The notes under the pieces were generated by a model. The model searched no databases. It was not told where the DNA came from and saw nothing but the letters and a program-made list of their open reading frames with translations. Shown here piece by piece: positions 32,725-41,104 of a stretch of DNA of 64,000 nt; position 1 is the first letter of the stretch; each line of letters opens with the position of its first letter. The position numbers and the translations under genes are program-made. The stretch is from Trebonia kvetii (GTDB lineage Bacteria; Actinomycetota; Actinomycetes; Streptosporangiales; Streptosporangiaceae): positions 930,001 to 994,000 of the forward strand of contig NZ_RPFW01000003.1 of NCBI RefSeq assembly GCF_007827045.1. Direction: 5' to 3'.

Positions 32725-33753
32725 ATGAAGGCGATCGACAAGTCGCTGCAGGCCGCGGACCGGCTTCAGCAACGGCGGACAGTGCTGGCCTTTCCCGTTG
32801 CGGTCTGGTCCAAGTTCAACGACGACCAGGCGGGCAACCTCGCCGCGCTCATCTCCTATTACGCCTTCGCGGCCATCTTCCCGCTACTGCTGATCCTGGT
32901 CACGGTGCTCAACATCGTGCTGCGGAACGACCCTCAGCTGCAGCAGGACCTGATCAACTCCGCGCTCGCCCAGTACCCGGTGGTCGGCCAGCAGATCAAG
33001 GCGAACCTGGGATCGATATCTGGCACTGGGCTGCCGCTGATCATCGGCATCATCTTCCTGCTGCTCGGCGCCAGGGGAGTGGCGGGCGCCATGCAGAACG
33101 CGATGTGCGTGGTATGGGGCATACCGAAGGAGCGCCGACCCGGCTTTCCGCTGTCTATCGCCTGGTCGCTCGCGCTGGTGCTCAGCATCGGCATCGGTTT
33201 CATCGCGACCACGTTCCTTTCCGGCCTGGCCGGCGGGGCCGGGCACGTGCTCACCGGCGCGGGCGCGTACGTCGCCACGGTGGCGGTCTCCCTGGTGGTC
33301 AACCTCGGCATGTTCTGGCTCGGTTTCCGGCTCGCGACCTTCTTCCAGGTGCGCTGGCGCGACCTGCGGACCGGCTCGGCGATCGCCGCCGTCTGCTGGC
33401 AGGCGCTCCAGGTGGCCGGCGGCTACGTGGTCAGCCACCAGCTGCACCGCGCCTCGGAGCTTTACGGCACCTTCGGCATCGTGCTCGGCCTGATGGCCTG
33501 GCTCTTCCTGCAGTCGGAGGTCACCCTGTACGCCGCCGAGATCGACGTGGTGCTCGCTCGCCGCCAGTGGCCGGTCTCCATCCTGCCCGCCCCGGTGACC
33601 GAGGAGACGCCGGCCGCGATGACCGAGGAGAAGGAGCAGGAACGGCCCGCGATCCCCGGTCCGCGGGGGCATGCGGAGGGCCCGGAGCATGTTGGACATA
33701 ATGGAGCCGCGGGCTGGTTTTCCAGGGCGCGGCGGGCCGTCGGCAGGCGGTAG
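32725..33753 (+). CDS. YihY/BrkB-family inner membrane protein
   Basis: The 342-aa protein has six membrane helices and the YihY (formerly ribonuclease BN) family hallmarks near the N-terminus (ISYYAFAAIFPLLLI) and in the middle (RGVAGAMQNAMCVVWGIP). Its C-terminal ~55 residues are charged and hydrophilic. Function is not defined: a transporter or a membrane organiser are both possible. RBS GCGAGGGG stands 4-5 nt upstream of the ATG. NDH-2 starts 40 nt downstream, so both may be one transcript. Confidence 0.88.
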   Translation: MKAIDKSLQAADRLQQRRTVLAFPVAVWSKFNDDQAGNLAALISYYAFAAIFPLLLILVTVLNIVLRNDPQLQQDLINSALAQYPVVGQQIKANLGSISGTGLPLIIGIIFLLLGARGVAGAMQNAMCVVWGIPKERRPGFPLSIAWSLALVLSIGIGFIATTFLSGLAGGAGHVLTGAGAYVATVAVSLVVNLGMFWLGFRLATFFQVRWRDLRTGSAIAAVCWQALQVAGGYVVSHQLHRASELYGTFGIVLGLMAWLFLQSEVTLYAAEIDVVLARRQWPVSILPAPVTEETPAAMTEEKEQERPAIPGPRGHAEGPEHVGHNGAAGWFSRARRAVGRR

Positions 33754-33793
33754 CGCCGCCGTCGGCGAACGACGAGAAGAGGCGGTCGGCGAG

Positions 33794-35113
33794 ATGACGG
33801 ATTCGGCGCATGTGGTGATCGTGGGGGCGGGCTTCGCGGGCCAGTCCGCGGTGGCCGGGCTGCGCAAGACTGGGCTGCGCGTGACCGTGATCGACAAGAA
33901 CCTGTACAGCACCTTCCAGCCGCTGCTCTACCAGGTGGCGACCGGCGGGCTCAACCCCGGCGACGTCTCCCCCCCGGTCGGCGGGTTCACCGCCAAGCGG
34001 CACGCCCGCTACATCCGCGGTGAGCTGGCCGAGATCGACCAGGAGTCCCGGGTTCTCCGGCTCGAGGGCGGCCGTGAGGTCGGCTACGACTACCTGATCC
34101 TGGCCACCGGCATGTCGGCGAACTACTTCGGCATACCGGGCGCGGCGGAGAACACCTTCGGCCTGTACACCCGCGCCGACTCGATCGTGCTCCGCGACCA
34201 CATCATGAACGGCTTCGAGTGGCTGAGCGCCGACCCGGACCGCCGCCGGGAGTTCTCGGTGACCATGGTCGGCGGCGGCGCCACCGGCGTTGAGCTCGCG
34301 GGCACGCTCGGCGAGCTGCGCAACGAGGTGCTCCACGCGACGTTCCCCGACGTGGACCCGGAACGGGTGCACATCCGGCTGGTGGAGATGGCGCCTGAAC
34401 TGCTGATGCCGTTCAGCCCGAAGCTGCGCGCCTACACGAAGCGGCAGCTTGAGGACCGGGGCGTGGACATCCGGCTGAACTCGCGCATCCGCGAGGTGAC
34501 TCCCGATCACGTGATCCTCGCGGACGGGACGTCGCTGCCGAGCGACCTCACGGTCTGGACCGCCGGGGTCGCCGCCCACCCGTCCGTTGCCGCCTGGGGC
34601 TTGAAGCAGGGCAAGGGCGGCAGGCTGCTCACCGGGCCGGACCTGCGGGTCGAGGGCAGCGAGCGGATCTTCGCGGCAGGCGACATGGCGCTGTACGAGG
34701 CCGAACCGTCGCCGCAGCTCGCGCAGCCCGCCCTGCAGGAGGGCAAGCACGCCGCCAGGCAGATCGTCCGGCTGGTCCACGGTCAGCCGACTGAGCCCTT
34801 CCACTACCACGACAAGGGCACGATGGCGACGATCGGCCGCCGCTCCGCCGTCGTGCAGCTGGCGCGCGGCGCCCGCTTCACCGGGACGATCGCCTGGTTC
34901 GCCTGGCTGGGGCTGCACCTGGTGTACCTGCTCGGCGGCCGCAACAGGGTCGCCACGCTGATCAACCTGTCCTGGCGGTACATCGCCTGGGGACACGGCG
35001 GCGGGGTGATCGTGGGCGACGAGCCGACGGCGCCGCTGCACGGCGAGACCGGCCAGGCGGCCGAGCGGGAGTCGCTTCCGCAGGGGTCTACTACTAGTCG
35101 TAGTAATCCATAG
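33794..35113 (+). CDS. Type II NADH dehydrogenase (NDH-2)
   Basis: This 439-aa flavoprotein moves electrons from NADH to quinone without proton pumping. The FAD-binding GAGFAG is at 11-16, the second Rossmann motif GGGATGVELAG near 158-168, and the third motif ERIFAAGDMA near 293. A hydrophobic C-terminal region (WFAWLGLHLVYLLGG near 370) anchors it to the membrane. The start ATG 33794 is chosen because upstream sequence in the frame has no resemblance; GGCGAG precedes it. It follows the YihY gene by 40 bp. Its last codons overlap the operator-like dyad before the SCO1-like gene. Confidence 0.93.
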   Translation: MTDSAHVVIVGAGFAGQSAVAGLRKTGLRVTVIDKNLYSTFQPLLYQVATGGLNPGDVSPPVGGFTAKRHARYIRGELAEIDQESRVLRLEGGREVGYDYLILATGMSANYFGIPGAAENTFGLYTRADSIVLRDHIMNGFEWLSADPDRRREFSVTMVGGGATGVELAGTLGELRNEVLHATFPDVDPERVHIRLVEMAPELLMPFSPKLRAYTKRQLEDRGVDIRLNSRIREVTPDHVILADGTSLPSDLTVWTAGVAAHPSVAAWGLKQGKGGRLLTGPDLRVEGSERIFAAGDMALYEAEPSPQLAQPALQEGKHAARQIVRLVHGQPTEPFHYHDKGTMATIGRRSAVVQLARGARFTGTIAWFAWLGLHLVYLLGGRNRVATLINLSWRYIAWGHGGGVIVGDEPTAPLHGETGQAAERESLPQGSTTSRSNP

Positions 35114-35116
35114 GGT
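35089..35116 (+). promoter_or_regulatory. TACTAC/GTAGTA operator-like dyad overlapping promoter
   Basis: TACTAC (35089-35094), a 5-nt spacer TAGTC and GTAGTA (35100-35105) form a perfect 17-bp dyad. TAGGGT at 35111-35116 looks like a -10 box, and the hexamer 17 nt upstream (35088-35093) would fall in the dyad, so a bound repressor would block polymerase. The dyad sits in the last codons of the NDH-2 gene, 92 nt before the SCO1-like gene at 35197. BlaI/CopY-type repressors favour TAC..GTA half-sites, but no such gene is in the window. Confidence 0.5.
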
Positions 35117-35196
35117 AGCCTCGTCAGCGAAAGCTGGCGACGCGAGCCTTGGGTGCGGCGCCGCAGGTAAAGCCCCTGTGCAGCGAGGGAATGACG

Positions 35197-36348
35197 ATGA
35201 CGCGACGGCGAGCGTGGCTTGGCGGCCTGGCATTGACGGCGACCCTGGCGATCGCCGGCTGCTCATCGTCGTCGTCGGGCTCGCCTGCGCCAGGCGGACA
35301 GGCGATGAGTTCGGCGGACTCCGCGGCGATGGAGAACCCCAACCTCGACCTGGGCTCTTCGCTCGGCAGCAAGCAGGCGCCCGACTTCAAGCTGGTCAAC
35401 CAGTTCGGCCAGCAGATGTCGCTGAGCCAGTTCCGCGGCAAGGTCGTGCTGCTCGGCTTCGAGGACTCCGAGTGCACCACGGTCTGCCCGCTGACTAGCC
35501 AGTCCATGGTGCTGGCGAAGGAACTGCTCGGCAAGGCGGGCGGTTCGGTGCAGCTGCTCGGCATCGACGCCAATCCGGACGCGATCGCCGTGGCCAACGT
35601 GCTTGCCTACTCCCGGGTGCACTCGATGGTGAACCAGTGGGACTTCCTCACCGGGACCGCCGCGCAGCTCAAGGAGGTCTGGAAGCACTACGGCATCGCG
35701 GTGCAGATTCAGTCCGGACAGATTGACCACACCCCCGCGCTGTACGTGATCGACCAGCAGGGCAAGCTGCAGAAGGCCTACCTGACCCAGATGGCGTACT
35801 CAAGCGTCACCCAGTCCGCCCAGGTGATCGCGACCGAGGTGTCCTCGCTGCTGCCCGGCCACCCGAAGCTGTCGAGCATCGAATCCCTCGCCGCCGTTCC
35901 CGGGCAGACCCCGGCTGACTCAGTGACTCTGCCCCAGGCGCAGGTGCCGAACGCGGCGACGGCGCCGGCGGTGACGCTCGGCCCTGGCAAGGCCCGCCTG
36001 GTGGTCTTCTTCGCCACCTGGCTGAGTGAGACCTCCGACCTGAGCGCGGAGCTGACCGGGCTCAACGGCTACGTCAAGGACGCCGCGAGCAAGCACCTGC
36101 CGCCGCTGACCGCGGTGGACAACACGGTGACCGAGGCGTCGGCGCAGGCGGTGGGCGGCTACCTGGGCAAGGTCGGGAAGCTCGACTACCCGGTCGCGCT
36201 TGACGAGTCTGGCCGGCTCGCCGACGGCTACGGCGTGCAGGACCAGCCCTGGTACGCCCTGGTGAACGCGGCGGGCAAGATCGTCTGGCAGCACGACGGC
36301 TGGGTGTCACTGGCGACGCTGGAGAAGACCGTCGCGGCCCACCAGTAG
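35197..36348 (+). CDS. SCO1/SenC-like lipoprotein with degenerate thioredoxin domain
   Basis: The 383-aa protein is an exported lipoprotein: signal peptide with lipobox LAIAGC (Cys22). The first domain (about 50-220) is a SCO1-like thioredoxin fold with the copper motif Cys93-x3-Cys97 (ECTTVCP) and the conserved His178 in DHTPALYVID. SCO1 proteins deliver copper to cytochrome oxidase. The second domain (about 255-383) resembles TlpA-like thioredoxin, but its redox cysteine pair is replaced by FATWLSETSDL. That makes it a likely non-catalytic duplicate. ATG 35197 is preferred because GAGGGA is 6 nt upstream. It is downstream of NDH-2, consistent with a respiratory role. Confidence 0.85.
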   Translation: MTRRRAWLGGLALTATLAIAGCSSSSSGSPAPGGQAMSSADSAAMENPNLDLGSSLGSKQAPDFKLVNQFGQQMSLSQFRGKVVLLGFEDSECTTVCPLTSQSMVLAKELLGKAGGSVQLLGIDANPDAIAVANVLAYSRVHSMVNQWDFLTGTAAQLKEVWKHYGIAVQIQSGQIDHTPALYVIDQQGKLQKAYLTQMAYSSVTQSAQVIATEVSSLLPGHPKLSSIESLAAVPGQTPADSVTLPQAQVPNAATAPAVTLGPGKARLVVFFATWLSETSDLSAELTGLNGYVKDAASKHLPPLTAVDNTVTEASAQAVGGYLGKVGKLDYPVALDESGRLADGYGVQDQPWYALVNAAGKIVWQHDGWVSLATLEKTVAAHQ

Positions 36349-36368
36349 CCGTTTCGCCCTGGCTGCCG

Positions 36369-37364
36369 TCAGGCGGTCTCCCACCGTTCGAGGCCAGGCA
36401 CCGTCCTGCCTGAGGCGATCGCCGCCTCCCTGGTGGCCATGTCAAGCAGCAGCCCGGTCGCGTCCAGGTGCCTGCTGACCGGCCCGATCGCCTGGCTCGG
36501 CAGGTACTGCGGGCCGCCGGGCCAGCCGTGCCCGCCGCCCTCGATCCGGTACAGCGTCGCCGGATGGCAGCCGGGTCTTGACCACGCGATCCGCGTCACC
36601 GGCGGCTCGCCGGCCGGCATCGGCAGTTCCTCGATCGCCGGCCGCGCGAAGCTGCCGGTGACCGTGACGCCGGCGGCCGTGGTGATCCCGTTGGCCGCCG
36701 CCCAGTCGGCGGCGAGCTCCTCCGCGCCGGTCACCACGTCCTCGCCTGGCAGCTCGCCGTGCCGCACCGCGCGACGCTTCAGCAGGAACCCGGACATGCC
36801 CTTCCTGGTCAGCCGCCCGCCCTGGTAGGGGAAGGTCGGGTCGCCGTTGCCCACGACGAGGGCCACGCTGGCGCGCAGTTGCGGCACGGGCACCTGCCTG
36901 CGGCTGACGGCGAGCCCGGTGCCCGCGACGAGGAACAGGCCGGTCACCGGCAGCAGGCCGTGCCGCGCGACATGCTCGGCGTACCGGGCCCCGTGCGAGA
37001 CCCCGGCCAGGAAGACGGGCCAGGACCGTGCCGCGCCCGCCCACTCCAGGTGGCTTGCCAGCTCGGCGAGGAAGCGCGCGTCGTCAAGGCCGGGCACGGC
37101 GGACGGTACCCGGGCCGGATGCCAGCCGCCGTTCCAGCCGTCGGGGAAGACGACGGTGATGCCGGCGGCGGGCCCCCGCCTGGCGAGCCCGGTGAACCAG
37201 GCCATGCCCCGCCCGTCCATGCCCGATCCGTGCAGCGCGATGAGCAGCGGCGGAGCCGCCCGACTGCCGGCCGGGCGGGGTGCACGGGCAAGCCAAAATG
37301 ACCGCCTGATTCCCGCTACTTCGATCTGCCCTGGCTCAAGCTCGTTGCCGCGACGTGCCGCCAT
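36369..37364 (-). CDS. PHB depolymerase/LpqC-like esterase
   Basis: The 331-aa protein is an alpha/beta hydrolase of the poly(3-hydroxybutyrate) depolymerase/feruloyl esterase type. The nucleophile Ser123 is in GVSHG, the oxyanion LHGSGMDG near 44-51, and the likely catalytic His near 285 is in GGGHGWPGG. No signal peptide is visible in this start, so it may be cytoplasmic or the start may be elsewhere. It is convergent with the SCO1-like gene (20 bp gap) and divergent from the DUF202 genes. Family is clear, substrate is not. Confidence 0.85.
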   Translation of the reverse strand: MAARRGNELEPGQIEVAGIRRSFWLARAPRPAGSRAAPPLLIALHGSGMDGRGMAWFTGLARRGPAAGITVVFPDGWNGGWHPARVPSAVPGLDDARFLAELASHLEWAGAARSWPVFLAGVSHGARYAEHVARHGLLPVTGLFLVAGTGLAVSRRQVPVPQLRASVALVVGNGDPTFPYQGGRLTRKGMSGFLLKRRAVRHGELPGEDVVTGAEELAADWAAANGITTAAGVTVTGSFARPAIEELPMPAGEPPVTRIAWSRPGCHPATLYRIEGGGHGWPGGPQYLPSQAIGPVSRHLDATGLLLDMATREAAIASGRTVPGLERWETA

Positions 37365-37467
37365 AGGAAAAGAGTAGATTCGCGGCCTCGCGCGCGCGGC
37401 GCTTGGGTTATTTCGTCCATTCGGGCACTGCCCGCTGAATCCGGCAATCGCCCGACCCGCGGTGCCG

Positions 37468-37483
37468 CGTTACCGGTGTAACG
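37468..37483. promoter_or_regulatory. Palindrome CGTTAC..GTAACG between divergent genes
   Basis: CGTTAC (37468-37473) and GTAACG (37478-37483) flank CGGT. Its GTTACCGG core is also part of the 46-bp palindrome at 21309-21354. It lies between the divergent esterase and DUF202 genes and could be an operator or a small hairpin. Confidence 0.3.
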
Positions 37484-37590
37484 GGCAGAATGAGCGAACG
37501 TAAGCAGCACGCGCAAGCTGGGCCAGCCACCCTCGCGAACCCGTCACCAGGCGGCGCCGGGTCCGCGGGAATTCCAGGGCAAAGGGCGGG

Positions 37591-38004
37591 ATGAATAAGG
37601 TTCACCGGTCGTGGCGTAGCCGTCTCGCCGACCTGCTGCCGCAGAGCGTCGCACAGGACGCCGGCGGCACCGAGCCCGATCCCAGGTTCACGTTCGCCAA
37701 CGAGCGCACCTTCCTGGCCTGGAGCCGGACGGCGCTTGCCCTGGTGGTGGCCGGTCTTGGCGTCGTGCAGCTGCTGCCGCCGTTCCCCGGCGTGCCGTTC
37801 GGCCGCCACCTGCTCGGCGTGCCGCTGATCGCGCTCGGCGCGGTCGTCGCGGTCGTCGCCTACGCCGAATGGGTGCAGGCCCAGCGCGCGCTGCGCCGCG
37901 GCGAGCCGCTGCCCAGGTCGGTCATGCCGTGGATCCTGTCCCTCGCGATCGCCGGCATGGCGGTCGCCGCCGCCGCCGTGCTGCTCGCCTCGGCGGTGCG
38001 GTGA
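37591..38004 (+). CDS. YidH-type DUF202 membrane protein
   Basis: The 137-aa protein has three membrane helices and the DUF202/YidH pattern: DPRFTFANERTFLAWSRTALALVVAG near 25-50, where NERTFLAWxRTAL is the family signature. Function is unknown. Its stop overlaps the next DUF202 gene by GTGA, so they are translationally coupled. RBS AAAGGGCGGG lies close to the ATG. Confidence 0.87.
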   Translation: MNKVHRSWRSRLADLLPQSVAQDAGGTEPDPRFTFANERTFLAWSRTALALVVAGLGVVQLLPPFPGVPFGRHLLGVPLIALGAVVAVVAYAEWVQAQRALRRGEPLPRSVMPWILSLAIAGMAVAAAAVLLASAVR

Positions 38005-38357
38005 CCAGTCAGAACCCGGCGGCCGGACAGCCGGGCGACGACCCGGAGGAACGCCATCCGGGCCTGGCGCGGGAGCGCACGTCGCTTGCCTGGCTGCGCA
38101 CCGCGATCTCGTTTGCCGCGCTTGGCGGCACGGTCCTCAAGGCGAACATCCTGACCGGCGCGCTCATCATCGCCATGGCGCCGCTCGTCTGGCAGCTCGG
38201 CCAGGTTTCCCGCAGCCGATCTGACCCTGCCGAACTGCCGCGAGTCGGCGCGACGCGGCTGTTCACTATCGCCGTCGCGATCGTGGCGGTCTCGCTGCTC
38301 GCCCTCGGCGTCGCGATATTCGGCCCCGCCGACCCCGGCGCCCTGCTGCGTCGCTGA
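38001..38357 (+). CDS. DUF202 membrane protein
   Basis: This 118-aa protein is a second, smaller DUF202 member. It contains LARERTSLAWLRTAISFAA near 21-39 and three hydrophobic helices. The start is the GTG at 38001, overlapping the stop of the preceding gene. The pair may form a hetero-oligomer. Such tandem DUF202 genes are common in actinobacteria, with no known role. Confidence 0.87.
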   Translation: MTSQNPAAGQPGDDPEERHPGLARERTSLAWLRTAISFAALGGTVLKANILTGALIIAMAPLVWQLGQVSRSRSDPAELPRVGATRLFTIAVAIVAVSLLALGVAIFGPADPGALLRR

Positions 38358-38362
38358 CCCGC

Positions 38363-38478
38363 CCACCTGGCCACCCTGGCCGCCGGCCACGAGGGTCACC
38401 CGCCATCCGTTGACGCCGGCCGCCACCCGGCCACCCGGCCACCCGGCGCACGATGCCACCCGGCTACCCGGCCAACGC
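38363..38478. repeat. Low-complexity CCACCCGG-type direct repeats
   Basis: Roughly 115 bp are made of short direct repeats of CCACCCGGC, CCACCTGG and CTACCCGG units. The stretch is not coding. It lies between the DUF202 pair and the cupin gene and may be a result of slippage. Confidence 0.45.
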
Positions 38479-38485
38479 CAACCGG

Positions 38486-38491
38486 CATAGT
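38486..38491 (+). promoter_or_regulatory. -10-like CATAGT before cupin gene
   Basis: CATAGT (or TAGTAG in another register) ends 7 nt before the ATG at 38499, and only AGGACCC lies between them. The AGGA could be a weak ribosome binding site but is too close, so leaderless translation is likely. Confidence 0.35.
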
Positions 38492-38498
38492 AGGACCC

Positions 38499-38945
38499 AT
38501 GGATCATCCGCCGCGCCCGCGCACCGCCGAGCTGCTCGACCTCGCACCGCATCCGGAGGGCGGCTGGTACCGGGAGACCTGGCGCGCCGGGCCGTCCTGG
38601 CAGCCTGACGGCTACTCCGGCCCGCGAGCCGCGGCGACCGGGATCTATTTCCTGCTGACGCCAGGCGAGGAGTCCGCCTGGCACCGGGTCAGGTCGGACG
38701 AGGCCTGGCTGTGGCACCGCGGCGGCGCGCTGCTGCTACTGGACGGCGGCGACGGCGCGGCGCCCGCGGCGCTGCCGCGCGTAGTCACGCTCGGCCCCGA
38801 TCTGGCCGCCGGGCACTTGCCGCAGCACGTCATCCCCGGCGGCCACTGGCAGTCAGCCCGCCCGGTCGGCGCCGCCGAGGCGCTGGTGAGCTGCGTGGTT
38901 GCCCCCGGCTTCGACTTCGCCGACTTCACGCTGCTGCCCGGCTGA
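38499..38945 (+). CDS. DUF985 cupin protein
   Basis: The 148-aa protein is a DUF985/YML079-type cupin. It has LAPHPEGGWYRETW near 16-29, IYFLLTPGEESAWHRV near 49-64, the metal or ligand His at the HRV position, and HVIPGGHWQSARP near 110-122. It is a small double-stranded beta-helix protein of unknown function. No signal peptide is visible. A leaderless promoter precedes it. Confidence 0.88.
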   Translation: MDHPPRPRTAELLDLAPHPEGGWYRETWRAGPSWQPDGYSGPRAAATGIYFLLTPGEESAWHRVRSDEAWLWHRGGALLLLDGGDGAAPAALPRVVTLGPDLAAGHLPQHVIPGGHWQSARPVGAAEALVSCVVAPGFDFADFTLLPG

Positions 38946-39157
38946 CCCGCCCGCTCCTTCCCGTCGGCCCCGCCGCCCGGCCCGGTCGCGCCGCCCGGCG
39001 GCCCACCATCGCCCGGCGCCAGTTCATCCCCATCACTCAGCGGCGCCGCAGCGCGGCATTTAGCCTGAATCCTGAATACGGCCGCCCGGGCCGGGAAGTC
39101 CGAGACGACATCCGGACCGGGCAGGGGTCGCCCGAACGACTGGAGGAACTGGCCGCG

Positions 39158-40909
39158 ATGACGACTGAGCGGAATGCTGAGACTGCGCCGGAACTGGTGC
39201 TCGGGCCGATGCTCCGGTACGTCGGCGAGACCGAGGCGACGGTCTGGGTGGAGACCGACCGCGAATGCCAGGTGGAGATACTCGGCCGGACCGCCCCGAC
39301 CTTCGAGGTCTCCGGACACCACTACGGCCTGGTGGTCCTCGACGGCCTGGCGCCAGGCAGCGAGACGGAGTACCGGGTCGCCCTCGACGGCGTGGTCCGC
39401 TGGCCGCTTCCCGGCAGCGAGTTCCCGCCGAGCGTGCTGCGCACGCTGAGCCAGGACCGCCCGGTGCGGCTGGCGTTCGGCTCTTGCCGGGTCGCCGAGA
39501 TCGCCCCGCGGAACCTGAGCAGGCGCGTTCGCGAGCAGGCCGCGAAGGAGCAGGCAGCGGCGGGTACCTGCGCGCTGAACGCCGAGGCAGCCACGCTGGC
39601 CGGCGTGCCGCGCGACCGCTGGCCTGACACGCTGCTGATGATCGGCGACCAGGTCTACGGCGACGAGCCGGGCCCGGCCACGCGGGAGTTCATGGCCGCG
39701 CACCGCCAGCGGGCGGCTGCTGCCCCGGTGCCGGACAACGCAGTGGCGCCGGACAACGAGGTCGCGGACTTTGAGGAGTACTGCGCCCTGTACCGGGAGG
39801 CGTGGAGCCAGCCGGCAGTCCGCTGGCTGTTCTCTGTCATCCCGACGGCGATGATCTTCGACGATCACGACGTGCACGACGACTGGAACACCTCCGCCCA
39901 GTGGCGGGCCGAGGCCACTGCCAAGCCGTGGTGGGGCAGGCGGATCGAGAGCGCCTTCCAGAGCTACTGGGTGTACCAGCATCTCGGCAACCTGCCGCCG
40001 GCCGAACTGGCGACCGACGACACGTGGGGCAAGGTGCGCCAGCAGGGCGACGCGGCACCAGTTCTCGCCGACCTGGCCCGCCGGGCCGACGAGCGGGCAC
40101 CGGGTGTCCGCTTCTCCTTCGCCCGCACGTTCGGCGCGGTCCGGGTCATCATGCTCGACTCGCGCAGCCGCCGGGTGGTCGACGGTACCCGGCTGATCGT
40201 CGACGACGCGGAGTGGCAGTGGTGCACCGACGCGGTCGCCGGTGACTGGGCGCACGTGGTGCTCGCCTCCTCGGTGCCGCCTCTGCTGCCGCGCGGCATC
40301 CACACCCTTGAGGCGTGGAACGAACGGGTCAGCGGCGGTGCCTGGGGGCGCGGGGCGGCACGCTTCGGCGAGCGGCAGCGGCAGGCGCTCGACCTGGAGC
40401 ACTGGCCCGCGTTCGGCCAGTCGTTCATCAGGCTGGAGCGGCTGCTCGGCGAGATCGCCACCGGCCAGCGCAGCCCGGCGGGCCGCCCGCCGGCCTCGCT
40501 GACGATCATCTCCGGCGACATCCACCACAGCTACCTGGCCGCGGTGGACCTGCCCAAGCACATCGCGGGCGCCCCGTCGGCGGGCACCGCGGCTGACGGC
40601 GCGATCCGCAGCGCGGTCTACGAGGCGGTCTGCTCGCCGTTCCACCAGGCGATGCCGCCGAAGATGGTCACCGCGCAGAAGCTGGCGAGCAGCCGGCTCG
40701 GCGGGCTGATCGGCACCGCCATCTCCTCGCTGGCCGGCGCGCACATCCCGAAGATGCGCTGGCGGATCACCGAGGGCCCGTGGTTCGAGAACATGATCGC
40801 CGTCCTCGAGTACAACGGCACCACCGCCCGCGTCCGCTTCGACCGCTCCCGCAGCGACGAAGCGGGCACCCCCCGCCTGGAACTGGCCCGCGCCGCCCGC
40901 CTCACCTGA
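39158..40909 (+). CDS. PhoD-like alkaline phosphatase family protein
   Basis: The 583-aa protein belongs to the PhoD-like metallophosphatases. It has an N-terminal Fn3-like domain (about 10-100) and the phosphatase core from about residue 100: FGSCRV, MIGDQVYGDE, IFDDHDVHDDW, IISGDIHHS carry the metal-binding Asp/His. No signal peptide is present, so the enzyme may be cytoplasmic; classical PhoD is exported by Tat. Ribosome binding site GGAGG lies 11 nt before ATG 39158. The substrate could be a phosphodiester or another ester. It is followed by the AT-rich hairpin at 40964-41003. Confidence 0.85.
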   Translation: MTTERNAETAPELVLGPMLRYVGETEATVWVETDRECQVEILGRTAPTFEVSGHHYGLVVLDGLAPGSETEYRVALDGVVRWPLPGSEFPPSVLRTLSQDRPVRLAFGSCRVAEIAPRNLSRRVREQAAKEQAAAGTCALNAEAATLAGVPRDRWPDTLLMIGDQVYGDEPGPATREFMAAHRQRAAAAPVPDNAVAPDNEVADFEEYCALYREAWSQPAVRWLFSVIPTAMIFDDHDVHDDWNTSAQWRAEATAKPWWGRRIESAFQSYWVYQHLGNLPPAELATDDTWGKVRQQGDAAPVLADLARRADERAPGVRFSFARTFGAVRVIMLDSRSRRVVDGTRLIVDDAEWQWCTDAVAGDWAHVVLASSVPPLLPRGIHTLEAWNERVSGGAWGRGAARFGERQRQALDLEHWPAFGQSFIRLERLLGEIATGQRSPAGRPPASLTIISGDIHHSYLAAVDLPKHIAGAPSAGTAADGAIRSAVYEAVCSPFHQAMPPKMVTAQKLASSRLGGLIGTAISSLAGAHIPKMRWRITEGPWFENMIAVLEYNGTTARVRFDRSRSDEAGTPRLELARAARLT

Positions 40910-40963
40910 CGCCCCAGCGCCCGCCTCACCTGGCCTGGCCCGGCCCGGCCCAGCCCGAAGACA

Positions 40964-41003
40964 GTGGATATTTAGCTACATCCGGGTGTACCTAAATATC
41001 CAC
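40964..41003. terminator. AT-rich 40-bp hairpin between convergent genes
   Basis: GTGGATATTTAGCTACA (40964-40980) and TGTACCTAAATATCCAC (40987-41003) pair with one mismatch, around the loop TCCGGG. It is far richer in A and T than its surroundings. It lies 54 nt after the phosphatase stop and 102 nt before the stop of the gene on the other strand. Bidirectional terminator or protein site. Confidence 0.5.
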
Positions 41004-41038
41004 CATCCTCAAGATCGTTGATAACAGCATCAAGCGGC

Positions 41039-41099
41039 GGCAGCCGCCGGTCGGCGCGGCGGCAGCCGCCGGTCGGCAGGGCGGCAGCCGCCGGTCGGC
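41039..41099. repeat. Three 17-bp direct copies spaced by 22 bp
   Basis: GGCAGCCGCCGGTCGGC occurs at 41039-41055, 41061-41077 and 41083-41099, with exact 22-bp spacing. Each copy also contains the small inverted repeat GGC..GCC. It lies directly beyond the stop of the acyltransferase gene. Confidence 0.7.
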
Positions 41100-41104
41100 A
41101 GGTC

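Noticed and set aside
38363..38478. Short CCACCCGG repeats as a CRISPR-like array.
   Set aside because: The units are too short and irregular, there are no spacers, and no cas gene is present.
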